A stretch of 23,829 nucleotides of DNA. Source: an uncultured Collinsella sp. Its GTDB lineage: Bacteria > Actinomycetota > Coriobacteriia > Coriobacteriales > Coriobacteriaceae. The position numbers were made by a program, and so were the translations under genes. The notes beneath the pieces are model-generated. The model had not been told where the DNA came from. It made no database searches and saw only the letters and a list, made by a program, of their open reading frames with translations. This document shows positions 6,434 through 14,736 of the stretch, piece after piece. The number at the start of each line of letters is the position of its first letter. Position 1 is the stretch's first letter. The stretch covers positions 1 through 23,829 of the forward strand of contig CABUPE010000035.1 in NCBI GenBank assembly GCA_902493515.1, read 5' to 3'.

Positions 6434-8260
6434 TTAGGCCTCGCCTCCCTTCGTGACGGCGGCATCCGCGGTCGCAGCAGTAATCTTCCAGCTCGCGGCC
6501 TGCTCGTACTCGGCCCGCATCTTGGCATACAGGCCGTTTTGGGACAGCAACTCGGCATGGGTACCCGACTCCTGCACGCTGCCCTGGTTGAGCACCACGA
6601 TTTGGTCTGCGCCCACTACAGTCGAGAGTCGGTGCGCGATCATAATGACCGTGCGGCCCGCCGCCAGCTTGCTAAAGGCGCGCTGGATGAGCGCCTCGTT
6701 CTCGGGATCGGCAAACGCCGTGGCCTCGTCGAGCACCACGATAGGCGCGTCTTTAAGGATCGCGCGGGCGAGCGCCACGCGCTGGACCTCGCCGCCCGAA
6801 AGATATGCTCCGCCGGCGCCGAGCATGGTATTGATACCCTGTGGGAGCTTGGCCACAATGTCGTCGCACTGAGCTGCGGAGAGGGCCGCACGCACTTCGT
6901 CGTCAGTGGCCGTAGGCTTGGAGGCGCGCACGTTATCGGCAAGTGTTTGCCGGAACAGCTGGTTGGTCTGGAACACGAAGGCGACCTGGTCCATAAGCTC
7001 GTGCGGATCCATATCGCGAACGTCCACACCGCCTACGAGCACTCGACCCGAGGAAACATCCCAAAAACGCGGGATCAGGCTTGCGCAGGTTGACTTACCG
7101 CCACCCGAGGGACCCACCAGGGCGAGAGTGCTACCAGCGGGAACGCTGAAACTTACATGGCTAACGGCAGGTGCCTCGGCGCCCTCGTACGTAAAGCTCA
7201 CGTCCTCAAATCGCACGTCGCTGCCGGCAGGGTGCTTGGGTTGGGCGGGCACGGAGAGCTGCTTGGAATCCATGACGCTTCGAATACGAGCCAACGAATC
7301 GGCACTCATCTGAGAGGCCTCGCCCACAAACATGAGCTTGGTCATGGCCGTCGGTACCACGGCCGAAAATATCGCGTAAAACGTGAAGTTGGTCATAAAA
7401 TGCGCGAAGTCCGTCTCGCCTGGCGCCAACAGCAACGCCACGGGCAACAGGAATGCCACAAGGCCATTGAGCGCGGTAAGGTTGAGCACCTGCGGACCTC
7501 GGCAGAACGTGCCCGCATAGTTTTGCGCCATGTCGGCGTATTCGGCGATCGCATCGTGGAAGGCCTTAAAGGAGTAGACCGTCTGCTGAAACACCTTGAC
7601 CACGGGGATGCCTCGTACGTATTCGGTGCCGGTCTTGTTCATCTTGACCAGCGCTCCCATGTAGGCCTTCATGAACTCGGCGCCTTTGCCGCTCATCATG
7701 GTAGCCATGGCGCCAAACGAAATGGCCACCGAGATGAGGCATGCCGCGCCCAAGCGCCAATCGAGGGCGAAAAGCAGCACGAGCAAGCCCACGACCATGG
7801 CGACGGCGCCTGCGATATCGGGCAGCATGTGTGCGAGCAAAGTCTCGGTGGAGGCGGCACACCCGTCTACAATGCGGCGCAGCTCGCCGGTGGCATGCGT
7901 GTCGAAGTAGCCGAGCGGCAACTTAAGCAGGTGCTCGCTCGTAGCCTTACGGATATTGGACGCGCAGCGAAACGCGGACAGATGCGTGCACATGAGCCCC
8001 ACGAAATAAGTTACGATGCTTGCCAGCGCAAACCCCACGGCCCACCAGCCATACATCGCGATGTCGCAGGCTTCGCTCCAGTTAGGTGCCACGGCGATCA
8101 GGTCGCGAGCGACAAGCCAAATGCACACGTACGGGCCAAAGCTCAGCAGCTGCGAGAGCGCCGAGAGCGCCATGCCCAAATACGTTAGGAATTTACGGTC
8201 ACCGGCATACGCGAGCAACTCGCCGATGCCTCCACCTTCCCTTTTTGATCCCTTTGCCAT
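6434..8260 (-). CDS. ABC transporter, fused permease and ATPase (IrtA/YbtP-like half)
   Basis: First gene of the transporter pair, 608 aa. The membrane domain covers about residues 25-315. The nucleotide-binding domain has Walker A GPSGGGKST at 383-391, Q-loop VFQTNQ, signature LSGGE at 487-491, Walker B with D511-E512 and H-loop H543. The D-loop reads ATAFADPENE instead of the common ATASLD; from memory this is typical of the YbtP/IrtA siderophore group. The ATG at 8260 has AAAGGA five bases upstream. A longer frame to 8323 runs into the promoter region and is rejected. No siderophore-interacting reductase domain is fused at the N-terminus, unlike mycobacterial IrtA. It would pair with the 4676-6433 product; import of an iron chelate is likely but unproven. 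Confidence 0.9.
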   Translation of the reverse strand: MAKGSKREGGGIGELLAYAGDRKFLTYLGMALSALSQLLSFGPYVCIWLVARDLIAVAPNWSEACDIAMYGWWAVGFALASIVTYFVGLMCTHLSAFRCASNIRKATSEHLLKLPLGYFDTHATGELRRIVDGCAASTETLLAHMLPDIAGAVAMVVGLLVLLFALDWRLGAACLISVAISFGAMATMMSGKGAEFMKAYMGALVKMNKTGTEYVRGIPVVKVFQQTVYSFKAFHDAIAEYADMAQNYAGTFCRGPQVLNLTALNGLVAFLLPVALLLAPGETDFAHFMTNFTFYAIFSAVVPTAMTKLMFVGEASQMSADSLARIRSVMDSKQLSVPAQPKHPAGSDVRFEDVSFTYEGAEAPAVSHVSFSVPAGSTLALVGPSGGGKSTCASLIPRFWDVSSGRVLVGGVDVRDMDPHELMDQVAFVFQTNQLFRQTLADNVRASKPTATDDEVRAALSAAQCDDIVAKLPQGINTMLGAGGAYLSGGEVQRVALARAILKDAPIVVLDEATAFADPENEALIQRAFSKLAAGRTVIMIAHRLSTVVGADQIVVLNQGSVQESGTHAELLSQNGLYAKMRAEYEQAASWKITAATADAAVTKGGEA

Positions 8261-8279
8261 GAGATTCCTTTCTAACGGC

Positions 8280-8308
8280 TTGAGAGTTAACCGTAATGAA
8301 CTTATCAT
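8280..8308 (+). promoter_or_regulatory. Predicted promoter of the AraC-family gene
   Basis: TTGAGA (8280-8285) and TATCAT (8303-8308) on the plus strand are exactly 17 bases apart. They lie 67 bases before the TTG start, placing transcription start near 8315. The divergent ABC promoter must share this 114-base intergenic region, but I could not find an equally clear minus-strand pair. Confidence 0.55.
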
Positions 8309-8345
8309 TGATGTGTTAGCCATGGCTCACAATCAAGCCAGGCGT

Positions 8346-8381
8346 GGACGTTTCTGCAAAGGAAAGGGACGCTTTTGCAAA
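8346..8381 (+). promoter_or_regulatory. Phased direct repeats over the AraC-gene start (operator candidate)
   Basis: GGACGTTTCTGCAAA (8346-8360) and GGACGCTTTTGCAAA (8367-8381) match at 13 of 15 positions and start 21 bases apart, two DNA turns. Paired, phased direct repeats are the usual binding site of AraC-type dimers. The second copy overlaps the TTG start codon and the ribosome binding site lies between the copies. Confidence 0.6.
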
Positions 8382-9379
8382 TACGGCGGGCAGCGACCGA
8401 CATAACCGAGCTCTACGCACCACAGTTTGAGCAGTTTGGCCTGGAGCTTTCCGGCAAGGGCGCTGTCTTTACCGGCGAGGTGGCAAACGATCGGGCGCAC
8501 GGACGCGCATGGATCATGCCCCTCTCCCCTGCCTGCATCGTCATGGAGCATTTCATCACCCCGACGCACGATATGTACCTGACCGAATACACACCCGAGC
8601 CATATGCCTGCGTGAGCGAGGTCAGCGCGCCCACACTTACATGCATGCCCGAGGCTGGCATAACGCCCGCGAACCTCAAACCATTGCATGGACCGTGGCC
8701 AAACAATGCCGTTTGCAGCTTTATCCAAGATAACTGTGGCGAGGAATTAAGCCCGCTGTTTGCGGGGGAGCTCTATCACTCGCGCTCGGTGCTCTTTTTG
8801 CCTGAATATTTTGACGAACTGGAGCACCGCTATCCCACCGAGTTCGCGGGAATCTTTGAGGCGTTTGCCGAGCCATGGCACGAGGAAGCGACGTCTGCCA
8901 TCTGCCACACGCTGCGCCGGATTAACGAGGACCGCGCTCGCACCGTAGGCGGACACGTCTATATGCAGGGCATCGTGGAGACCATGGTCGCGGAGCTCGC
9001 CTGTTCGCGCGCGGCCCACAAGCAGGCGCGGCAGGCGGCAGACACACGCGTCAGCATAACCATTGCCGAAGAAGCAACGGCAATGATTGAGCGCGCGCTC
9101 GACAAAGGCAGACGTGTGGGTATCAACGAGGTGGCCGAGAGGCTCTACACAAGCCGCTCCAAACTATGCGCCACCTTTAAGGCCCAAACTGGCGAGTCCC
9201 TGGGCACCCACATTCGCAGACGCCGTATGGAGCGAGCAAAGGACCTTTTGGCCGATAGCGCGCTCACAATAGCGCAGGTGGCAGAGCGGCTCGGCTACCC
9301 TCAGCAAGCCGCCTTCGCCCAAGCCTTCAAACAACACACCGGCACCACCCCCACCGCTTGGCGAAGCAAGCATCGCTAA
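8375..9379 (+). CDS. AraC-family transcriptional regulator
   Basis: A 334-aa DNA-binding protein. The N-terminal 220 residues are a variable sensor-like region without a motif I recognise. Residues about 228-334 form the AraC/XylS DNA-binding domain with two helix-turn-helix units: INEVAERLYTSRSKLCATFK (about 250-269) and LTIAQVAERLGYPQQAAFAQ (about 297-316), ending TGTTPTAWR, the classic family end. The start is TTG at 8375, preceded by GGAAAGGGA about 6 bases upstream; no ATG offers a better site. It is divergent from the ABC pair, as for YbtA-like activators of siderophore uptake genes. It probably activates the transporter in response to an iron-chelate ligand and may repress itself through the phased repeats. 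Ligand and targets are inference. Confidence 0.92.
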   Translation: MQIRRAATDITELYAPQFEQFGLELSGKGAVFTGEVANDRAHGRAWIMPLSPACIVMEHFITPTHDMYLTEYTPEPYACVSEVSAPTLTCMPEAGITPANLKPLHGPWPNNAVCSFIQDNCGEELSPLFAGELYHSRSVLFLPEYFDELEHRYPTEFAGIFEAFAEPWHEEATSAICHTLRRINEDRARTVGGHVYMQGIVETMVAELACSRAAHKQARQAADTRVSITIAEEATAMIERALDKGRRVGINEVAERLYTSRSKLCATFKAQTGESLGTHIRRRRMERAKDLLADSALTIAQVAERLGYPQQAAFAQAFKQHTGTTPTAWRSKHR

Positions 9380-9443
9380 GGCCCAAGCTCCCTGGCCGTA
9401 ACGGAGCGATTAATTAGCCGCCGCCCGTCAGCTCACCCAGGAT

Positions 9444-10808
9444 CTAAACGTCAAGATGCGCACAATCAAGCGCCTTTTTGATAAGAGGGACAGATCGATC
9501 AGCCAAATACAACGGAATGTTGAGCACCCCGTCGTCGAGCTTTAGGTTCTTAAGTGAGTAGCGGACCCTCAATGGAGTCGTCTCCGCATGCTTGTCGGCA
9601 TAGTACTTAAGGCTCTTGGAATGAACGACCTCTCCCGATTTGACCTCGACGGGAACGATTTCGTTTCCGACTTGAATCAAAAAATCGACTTCGTGCTTCG
9701 GCTTCTCGTTTGTCCAATAACGCGGAGCAGCATCTAACTGTGAAAGTAATGCCTGAAGCACATAGTTCTCGGCGAACGAACCTTTGAACTCCGAAAATAG
9801 CGCATCCGAGATGGCAAAAGCGGACGCATCCAGCCTTGCCATGCGGCGCAGCAAGCCGACATCAAGACAGTAGACTTTAAATGCCTTGAGGTCATCGTAC
9901 GCAGAGAGCGGCACACCACCGGCAGCATTAAGGCGAACCGCCGTGATGAGCCCAGCATCGGCAAGCCATTCCAGAGCATCCTCGTATTCTCGAGCACGAG
10001 CCCCCTCGCGCACCGCACCCCAAACGAACTTTTTGTTCTCGCGCGCCAACTGAGCTGGAATCGAGTTCCATATTTGCGAAAGCTTGGCGAACTGCGCACG
10101 GCCACCATGCTTGGCAAAATCGCGCTCGTAGGAATCCAAGAGATCAGACAACACCTTATCGACCTGAACGATATCGCCCGTCTCCGCCCACCGGCCAAGA
10201 GCCTCTGGCATGCCGCCGCATGCAAAATAACGTCGAAGATGCTCGACGAGACGGACATGGAAGAAATCGGGCACTGTCTCGATCTGATCCAGGCCGCCAA
10301 GGTATTCGTCGTAGTTTGCAGCGCCCTCGGCTTTCAGAAACTCGGAAAAGCTCATGGGGCGCATCTCCATGAACTCGACCTTTCCCACCGGAAAAGCGCT
10401 GGTCTCACGGGACAAGCGAACGCCCAACAAAGACCCTGCGCATGCGACGTGATACTCGGGGGCCTCGTCACAGAAGTATTTAAGGGCACCGACTGCAGAA
10501 GGACAATCCTGGATCTCATCAATAATAAGCAGCGTCTCGCCAGGATCGATAGGCTGTCCAAGTGCCAGGGAAAGATTTGAGATGATCCGTCGAGGATCGC
10601 GCGTACCTTCGAAAAACTGAGCGTACTCGCTCTGTACCCCAGGCGACGGCTCCTCGAGCGTCAGATACACATAATTGATGTACGAGGTTCGGCCGAACTC
10701 CTTAAGCGCCCACGTCTTTCCAACCTGGCGCGCCCCCTTAAGGATAAGCGGCTTACGATATTCTGACGCTTTCCAAGCGTTAAGCTTGGCAATGATATCT
10801 CGCTGCAT
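9444..10808 (-). CDS. AAA-type ATPase with C-terminal DUF4143 domain
   Basis: A 454-aa cytoplasmic protein of a very common but poorly understood family. Walker A GARQVGKT is at 25-32, Walker B LLIIDE at 93-98 and sensor-like VACAGS at 121-126. The C-terminal DUF4143 part (about 220-450) holds GSFAEN (E347), HEVDFLI (E373, D375) and PVEVKSG (E388, K390), an arrangement like PD-(D/E)XK nuclease folds. The ATG has GGGAGG seven bases upstream. The gene stands alone and converges with the AraC gene. Upstream lies an unusual double palindrome (10828-10902). Family members have been loosely linked to DNA or mobile-element functions; no specific role can be claimed here. Confidence 0.9.
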   Translation of the reverse strand: MQRDIIAKLNAWKASEYRKPLILKGARQVGKTWALKEFGRTSYINYVYLTLEEPSPGVQSEYAQFFEGTRDPRRIISNLSLALGQPIDPGETLLIIDEIQDCPSAVGALKYFCDEAPEYHVACAGSLLGVRLSRETSAFPVGKVEFMEMRPMSFSEFLKAEGAANYDEYLGGLDQIETVPDFFHVRLVEHLRRYFACGGMPEALGRWAETGDIVQVDKVLSDLLDSYERDFAKHGGRAQFAKLSQIWNSIPAQLARENKKFVWGAVREGARAREYEDALEWLADAGLITAVRLNAAGGVPLSAYDDLKAFKVYCLDVGLLRRMARLDASAFAISDALFSEFKGSFAENYVLQALLSQLDAAPRYWTNEKPKHEVDFLIQVGNEIVPVEVKSGEVVHSKSLKYYADKHAETTPLRVRYSLKNLKLDDGVLNIPLYLADRSVPLIKKALDCAHLDV

Positions 10809-10827
10809 GGCCGAACCTCCCGCAAAG

Positions 10828-10902
10828 AAACTTCCGTAAACGTGATATTTCCCACATTTTACCCTAGGTAAAACGTGACATTTATCACATTTACGGAAGT
10901 TT
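10828..10902. promoter_or_regulatory. Nested double palindrome upstream of the DUF4143 gene
   Basis: A 75-bp imperfect palindrome with perfect 13-bp outer arms (AAACTTCCGTAAA / TTTACGGAAGTTT). Within it are two direct 27-base units (10836-10862 and 10868-10894). Each is itself an inverted repeat, close to GTAAAYGTGA-N6-TCACATTTAC, and the units start 32 bases apart, three DNA turns. It lies 20 bases before the ATG, so it covers the expected promoter and leader. Confidence 0.7.
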
Positions 10903-10942
10903 TAAGCTCATTTCGCCACACTTTCATCACATTTATTGCAAT

Positions 10943-10969
10943 GTGACAAAGGGACAGTCCCTTTGTCAC
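10943..10969. repeat. Small palindrome, GACAAAGGG family, copy 2
   Basis: GTGACAAAGGGAC and GTCCCTTTGTCAC form a perfect 27-base palindrome around one central A. The core GACAAAGGGAC...CCCTTTGTC is shared with 4643-4673. It lies between the DUF4143 promoter region and the gatB terminator. It is probably a dispersed, REP-like element. Confidence 0.75.
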
Positions 10970-10975
10970 CCGCAC

Positions 10976-11004
10976 AAAAATGGACGCGCCAACGGCGCGC
11001 CCAT
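10976..11004 (-). terminator. Rho-independent terminator of the gatCAB operon
   Basis: On the minus strand ATGGGCGCGCC and GGCGCGTCCAT form an 11-bp stem with one mismatch, followed by five T residues. It lies about 195 bases after the gatB stop codon, beyond the large hairpin element at 11059-11193. Confidence 0.8.
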
Positions 11005-11058
11005 TCACTCTATTCCATTCAGCCCCACCTGACCCGAACGGCCGAGTCGTTGCCAGAA

Positions 11059-11193
11059 CCCGGGAGCCCCGGCAGGGCGGGTGCTTGCTCAAAATAAGTT
11101 CCGCACGCAAAGAAGGCCACTTAATGTGGCCTTCGTCTTGCGCAGGACTGTTTGAAATTTTGAGGAAGCACCCGCCCTGCCGGGGCTCCCGGG
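11059..11193. repeat. 135-base hairpin element with perfect 28-bp terminal inverted repeats
   Basis: The arms at 11059-11086 and 11166-11193 are exact reverse complements over 28 bases, starting CCCGGGAGCCCCGGCAGG. Inside, CTCAAAAT/ATTTTGAG and AAGGCCAC/GTGGCCTT extend the pairing towards a TTAAT loop. It begins seven bases after the gatB stop. No flanking target duplication is visible. It may be a MITE or REP-like element or an mRNA 3'-end structure. Confidence 0.85.
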
Positions 11194-11199
11194 CTCCGC

Positions 11200-12876
11200 T
11201 TATGAGAGCGACGTTCTCAGCAACTCGTTGAAGAGCTTCGGGTTGCCCTTGCCGCGGCTCGCCTTCATGCACTGGCCCACCAAAAAGCCGATGACCTTCT
11301 GGTTGCCCTCACGATACTGCTGCGCCTGATCGGCACAGTTTGCCAGCACCTCGTCCACGATCGGCTGCAGCGCGCCGGCATCGCTTACCTGACGCATACC
11401 GCGCTCGTCGACGATCTTGTTGGGGTCGTCGCCGGTCTGGGCCATGGCCTCAAAGACCTCGTGCGCCTGGTTGGAGCTGATGGCATCGGTCGCCAGCAGC
11501 TTGGCGAGTGCCGCCACCTGAGCCGGCGCAATGCCGGACTCGGCGAGCGACACGCCTGCGCCCTTAAGGTAGGCGATCATCTCGTTGACCAGCAGGTTTG
11601 CGACCGTCTGGGCCTCCTTGCCAGCCATACCGGCAGCGGCGGCCTCAAAGAACTCGGCAAACTCCGGGTCGCCGGCGATCTGCTCGGCGTCCGCTGCCTT
11701 AATGCCAAAGTCGGCCTCAAAACGGGCACGCTTGGCATCGGGCAGCTCGGGGATCTCGCCACGGCAGCGGTCGATGAACTCGTCATCCAGATCAAACGGC
11801 GCCAGGTCGGGATCGGGGAACAGGCGATAGTCGTCGGCCGTCTCCTTCACACGCATAACAACGGTGCGCTTGCGACTGGGCTCCCAGTGGCGGGTCTCCT
11901 GGTAGATAATGCCGCCCTCCTCGAGCACCTCGGCCTGGCGGCAGATCTCGTAGGCAAGGCCGTCATGCAGACTCTTAAACGAGTTGAGGTTCTTGAGCTC
12001 GGTCTTGGTGCCCAGCTTGGTCTCGCCGCGGCGGCGCAGCGACACATTGCCGTCGCAGCGCATGGAACCCTTCTCCATGGAGCAGTCCGAAATGCCCAGC
12101 GTCACAAAGATGCGACGGAGCTTCTCCATAAACAGGCGAGCCTCCTCGGGCGTACGCAAGTCGGGCTCGGTCACGAGCTCAATCAAAGGCGTGCCGCAGC
12201 GGTTGTAGTCGACGAGCGACTCGGCCGCGGCGGTAATGCGGCCCTCGGCACCGCCCACGTGCACCATCTTGGCTGCGTCCTCCTCCATGTGGATGCGCAG
12301 GATGCGGATGGGCACCGTGTAGGAACCGTCCTCGCGACGTTCGGGCATCTGCAGGTTGGACGCGTCATAGCTGGCCAGGTGGCCGGCGCGCTGGGTGCCC
12401 TCGCGCATGGTCGACGTCATGGACGTGGACAGGCCCTCGGCGTTGGCCGAGGCGCTCGCCAGGCTCTGGGCCTCGGCCTCGCCAAATGCGCAGTCGGGGC
12501 GCTCGGCGGCACCGCGACCGGTCACGTCCAGGTCCAGGTGACCGTACATGGCAAAAGCGACCGGACCCTGCGTGGTTTGGAAGTTCTTGGCCATGTCGGG
12601 GTAGAAGTAGTGCTTGCGGTAGAACATCGAGTGGCGCTGGATCTCGCAGTTGGTGGCAAGACCGGCCTTGACGATGCTCTCGATGGCGCGCTTGTTGGGC
12701 ACCGGCAGGGCGCCGGGCAGGCCCAGGCACACCGGGCACACGTTGGCGTTGGGCTCGTCATCGTGGCTGAGCTTGCAGTTGCAGAACATCTTGGTATCGA
12801 GTGCAGTAAGCTCGGTATGGATCTCCAGGCCAATCACGGCCTCCCAATCCTGCAGAACCTCGGAAAGCTCCTTCAT
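11200..12876 (-). CDS. gatB: Asp-tRNA(Asn)/Glu-tRNA(Gln) amidotransferase subunit B
   Basis: GatB phosphorylates the carboxyl of mischarged Glu-tRNA(Gln) or Asp-tRNA(Asn) and transfers ammonia supplied by GatA. The 558-aa product has the GatB start WEAVIGLEIHTEL, a four-cysteine cluster (C32, C34, C47, C50), FYPDMAKNFQ, RIHMEEDAAKMVH, DYNRCGTPLIELVTEP and the C-terminal YqeY-type tRNA-binding part (about 400-558). It is longer than the usual 475-500 aa. The excess is an Ala/Ser-rich stretch at about residues 121-184, between the beta segment YGHLDLDV and the conserved RIHMEED, where most GatB proteins have only a few residues. Its ATG overlaps the gatA stop (TAATG), so the two are coupled. 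It is the last gene of gatCAB and ends at the 11059-11193 hairpin. Confidence 0.96.
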   Translation of the reverse strand: MKELSEVLQDWEAVIGLEIHTELTALDTKMFCNCKLSHDDEPNANVCPVCLGLPGALPVPNKRAIESIVKAGLATNCEIQRHSMFYRKHYFYPDMAKNFQTTQGPVAFAMYGHLDLDVTGRGAAERPDCAFGEAEAQSLASASANAEGLSTSMTSTMREGTQRAGHLASYDASNLQMPERREDGSYTVPIRILRIHMEEDAAKMVHVGGAEGRITAAAESLVDYNRCGTPLIELVTEPDLRTPEEARLFMEKLRRIFVTLGISDCSMEKGSMRCDGNVSLRRRGETKLGTKTELKNLNSFKSLHDGLAYEICRQAEVLEEGGIIYQETRHWEPSRKRTVVMRVKETADDYRLFPDPDLAPFDLDDEFIDRCRGEIPELPDAKRARFEADFGIKAADAEQIAGDPEFAEFFEAAAAGMAGKEAQTVANLLVNEMIAYLKGAGVSLAESGIAPAQVAALAKLLATDAISSNQAHEVFEAMAQTGDDPNKIVDERGMRQVSDAGALQPIVDEVLANCADQAQQYREGNQKVIGFLVGQCMKASRGKGNPKLFNELLRTSLS

Positions 12877-14390
12877 TACAGCTCGCCTCCCTTCCCGGCA
12901 AAAGCGGGCGCGACGGAAAGCGCGGGCGCACCCGTGGCGGCATCGGCAAAGCCGCGCTCCAGGGCGCGGGCAAACGTGAGCAGCTGACGGTCCTTAAAGG
13001 CCGGACCAACCAGCTGGGCAGAAACGGGCAACTGAGTATCCTCGCCCAAGCCCAGCGGCACCGAGATACCACCGTTGCCGCAGATGTTGAGCGAGATGGT
13101 GTACAGGTCGGAGAGGTACATCTGCGTGGGGTCGCTGATCTCGCCAAACTTGAAGGCCGTGCGCGGCGAGGCGGGCATGAGGATGGTGTCCACCTTGGCA
13201 TACGCAGCGTCGTAGTCCCGCGTGATGAGCGTGCGGGCCTTTTGCGCAGCGTAGTAGTACTTGTCGTACACGCCCGAGCTCAGCAGATAGGCGCCGAGCA
13301 TCTGACGGCGCTTGGCCTCGGCGCCAAAGCCGTGGGCGCGCGAAAGCGAGCTCTGGTCGGACAGGTTGGCGCAGCCCTCCTCCTGATAGCCGTAACGAAT
13401 GCCGTCGAAACGTGCCAGGTTGGAGAACGCCTCAGCTGGGCCGATGACGTAGTAGGCGGCGATAGCGGCGTCCAGGTGCGGCAGGTCGACCTCGACCAGC
13501 TCGGCGCCCTGGTTCTGCAGCTCCTGGGCGGCGCGCTGAACAGCGGCCTTGACCTCGGGCGTCAGGCCCTCGGCCTCCATAAACGCGGGGATGATGCCCA
13601 CGCGCTTGCCCTCGATGCTGTCGTTGAGATGCTCGGTAAAGTCGACGGCGCAAACCTGGCTGGTGCAGTCGTACGGATCGTGACCCGCGCCGGTAAGCGC
13701 ATTCATGGCCAGCGCGACATCCTCGACCGTGCGACCAAAGGGGCCCACCTGGTCGAGCGACGAGCCAAAGGCGACCACGCCGTAACGGCTCACGGCGCCA
13801 TACGTGGGCTTAAAGCCCACCACGCCGCACAGCGACGCCGGCTGGCGGATGGAGCCGCCGGTGTCCGAGCCCAGCGAGAGCGCGACCTCGCCCGCGGCGA
13901 CGGCTGCAGCGGAGCCGCCCGAGGAGCCGCCGGGCACGCGCTCGGTATCCCAGGGGTTGTTGGTGCGGTGGAACGCCGAGCTCTCGGTGGAGCTGCCAAA
14001 GGCAAACTCGTCCATGTTGGCCTTGCCCATGGGCAGGCAGCCGGCATCGAGCATGCGCTGTACGCAGGTGGCGGTGTAGACACTCTGGTAGTCCCCGAGC
14101 ATGCGGGAAGCGCAGGTGGTGCGCGTGCCCACAAGGTTCATGTTGTCCTTAATGGCCAGCGGCACGCCCGCAAGCGGGGGCAGCGACTTGCCTGCGGCAC
14201 GGTCGGCATCCACGCGCGCAGCGGCCTCGAGCGCAAGCTCGGGCGCCACCTGCAGGAATGCCTGGACCCCGCCCTCGCGCGCCTCGATGGCGGCAAGGGA
14301 GGCCTGGGCCACCTCGGTAGCGGTAAAGTCGCCGGCGGCAACGCCCGCGGCGATCTGGGCGGCGGTAAGGGAATCGAAGCTCTGCGCCAT
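12876..14390 (-). CDS. gatA: Asp-tRNA(Asn)/Glu-tRNA(Gln) amidotransferase subunit A
   Basis: GatA is the amidase that releases ammonia from glutamine or asparagine and channels it to GatB. The 504-aa product has the amidase signature. The catalytic lysine is in PLAIKDN (K81), the cis-serine in GGSSGGS (S156) and the nucleophile in GSDTGGS (S180). These three keep the spacing known from GatA enzymes (offset of two from the S. aureus numbering). Length and motifs are normal. The ATG at 14390 overlaps the gatC stop by one base (TAATG), and the gene overlaps gatB in the same way, so all three subunits are made together. The presence of GatCAB suggests glutaminyl-tRNA and/or asparaginyl-tRNA are made by the indirect route. 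Confidence 0.97.
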   Translation of the reverse strand: MAQSFDSLTAAQIAAGVAAGDFTATEVAQASLAAIEAREGGVQAFLQVAPELALEAAARVDADRAAGKSLPPLAGVPLAIKDNMNLVGTRTTCASRMLGDYQSVYTATCVQRMLDAGCLPMGKANMDEFAFGSSTESSAFHRTNNPWDTERVPGGSSGGSAAAVAAGEVALSLGSDTGGSIRQPASLCGVVGFKPTYGAVSRYGVVAFGSSLDQVGPFGRTVEDVALAMNALTGAGHDPYDCTSQVCAVDFTEHLNDSIEGKRVGIIPAFMEAEGLTPEVKAAVQRAAQELQNQGAELVEVDLPHLDAAIAAYYVIGPAEAFSNLARFDGIRYGYQEEGCANLSDQSSLSRAHGFGAEAKRRQMLGAYLLSSGVYDKYYYAAQKARTLITRDYDAAYAKVDTILMPASPRTAFKFGEISDPTQMYLSDLYTISLNICGNGGISVPLGLGEDTQLPVSAQLVGPAFKDRQLLTFARALERGFADAATGAPALSVAPAFAGKGGEL

Positions 14391-14701
14391 TACTCGCTCT
14401 CCCCCTCTCCCAAAATGGACGGCACGCGGAAGTAGCGGTCGCGCGCGCTGCCGGCGTTTTCGAGCGCGACGTCGAGCGGCAGGTCGCGCTCGGGCTCGCG
14501 CAGGTCATCGCCCATCACGTTGGACAGGCTTCCGATGGGATGGAACGTGGGCTCCACGTCGGGCAAGTCATATTGCAAGACGGGCTCGAGCATCTGGACG
14601 GCGTCGTTCATGTAGGACGTCATCTGGGTGAGCTCGTCATCGGTCAGTGCGATCTTTGCGTACTCGGCGATGCCGCGCACGTCTTTCTCGCTGAGTGCCA
14701 T
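14390..14701 (-). CDS. gatC: Asp-tRNA(Asn)/Glu-tRNA(Gln) amidotransferase subunit C
   Basis: GatC is the small belt subunit that holds GatA and GatB together. The 103-aa product starts MALSEKDVRGIAEYAKIALT, with the GatC pattern of a first helix with hydrophobic contacts, then MLEPVLQYDLPDVEPTF and a conserved tail RDRYFRVPSILGEGE. The ATG at 14701 has GGAAGGGAG about five bases upstream. The frame continues to 14719 with an earlier ATG, but that start precedes the ribosome binding site. It is first in the operon gatC-gatA-gatB. Confidence 0.94.
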   Translation of the reverse strand: MALSEKDVRGIAEYAKIALTDDELTQMTSYMNDAVQMLEPVLQYDLPDVEPTFHPIGSLSNVMGDDLREPERDLPLDVALENAGSARDRYFRVPSILGEGESE

Positions 14702-14736
14702 AGGCGCTCCCTTCCGCATAACAGATAAACCGCTCT

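Noticed and set aside
7157..8188. 343-codon plus-strand open frame
   Set aside because: Antisense to the first ABC transporter gene; no motif.
11059..11193. Insertion sequence with transposase
   Set aside because: The element is only 135 bases, has no coding capacity and no visible target-site duplication; at most it is a non-autonomous element.
10859..11272. Minus-strand ORF of 137 codons
   Set aside because: It reads across the 135-base hairpin, a palindrome and a terminator; its repeated peptide bits are translations of the inverted arms.
11461..12987. 508-codon plus-strand open frame
   Set aside because: Antisense to gatB; composition is typical of a high-GC shadow frame.
13242..14435. 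397-codon plus-strand open frame
   Set aside because: Antisense to gatA, which has all catalytic motifs.
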